A stretch of DNA of 5,878 nt, from NCBI GenBank assembly GCA_030619215.1, contig JAUXBV010000243.1:1-5878 (forward strand), given 5' to 3'. The notes under the pieces are model-generated. The model saw nothing but the letters and a program-made list of their open reading frames with translations. It was not told the origin of the DNA and ran no database searches. This stretch comes from Fibrobacterota bacterium. Lineage in GTDB: Bacteria > Fibrobacterota > Chitinivibrionia > Chitinivibrionales > JANQEN01. Position 1 is the first letter of the stretch; each line of letters starts with the position of its first letter. Positions 5,804-5,878 of the stretch are shown here, piece after piece. The position numbers and the translations under genes are program-made.

Positions 5804-5878
5804 GGTAAATTATTACTATAAGAGTAGAAACTTTACTTACTTAATATTACCTTCATAAATGGGGAAAAATAATTCTTC

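Noticed and set aside
5837..5878. C-terminal tail of a further minus-strand gene upstream of ispE (frame ending EGNIK then TAA)
   Set aside because: Only 13 codons are visible and a second frame is also open there, so coding cannot be supported.

Overview
This is an AT-rich window in which every convincing gene lies on the minus strand, so the genes read from right to left. It looks like a free-living bacterium of the Bacteroidota/FCB type or a similar propeller-kinase-rich phylum. The grounds are the long periplasmic two-component propeller (Reg_prop) and Y_Y_Y sensor kinases with DPNDPNSLSNN-type blades, and the near absence of Shine-Dalgarno sites. The phylum is an inference, and a TTGACA/TATAAT promoter in the window is not the usual Bacteroidota type.

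Layout in transcription order. (1) 5803-4946: a GHMP kinase of the IspE family, for the MEP isoprenoid pathway, with a divergent N-terminus. (2) 4945-4600: an intergenic stretch with a weak terminator-like inverted repeat, a hairpin-rich element with three tandem 23-bp units, and a consensus sigma70-type promoter. (3) 4599-4369: a 76-residue, very basic orphan protein. (4) 4368-4190: a leader region with an inverted repeat just before the next start codon. (5) 4189-932: a 1085-residue membrane sensor histidine kinase with a signal peptide, 14 propeller blades, a Y_Y_Y domain, one membrane segment, HisKA and HATPase_c, but no receiver or AraC domain. (6) 931-447: an intergenic region dominated by a mosaic of mini-hairpins that shares an exact 34-bp sequence with the element in (2). 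(7) 446-1: the start of a second propeller sensor, about 65% identical to the first over the overlapping N-terminus, which runs off the left edge.

The two sensors look like a tandem duplication, each with its own palindrome near its start. No response regulator, transporter or polysaccharide-utilisation gene is visible, so the signal and target are unknown. IspE is a housekeeping enzyme with no evident link to the sensors. The most unusual feature is the repeated, modular mini-hairpin element in the 3' flanks of ispE and of the kinase gene; its unit number differs between copies (0, 1 and 3).
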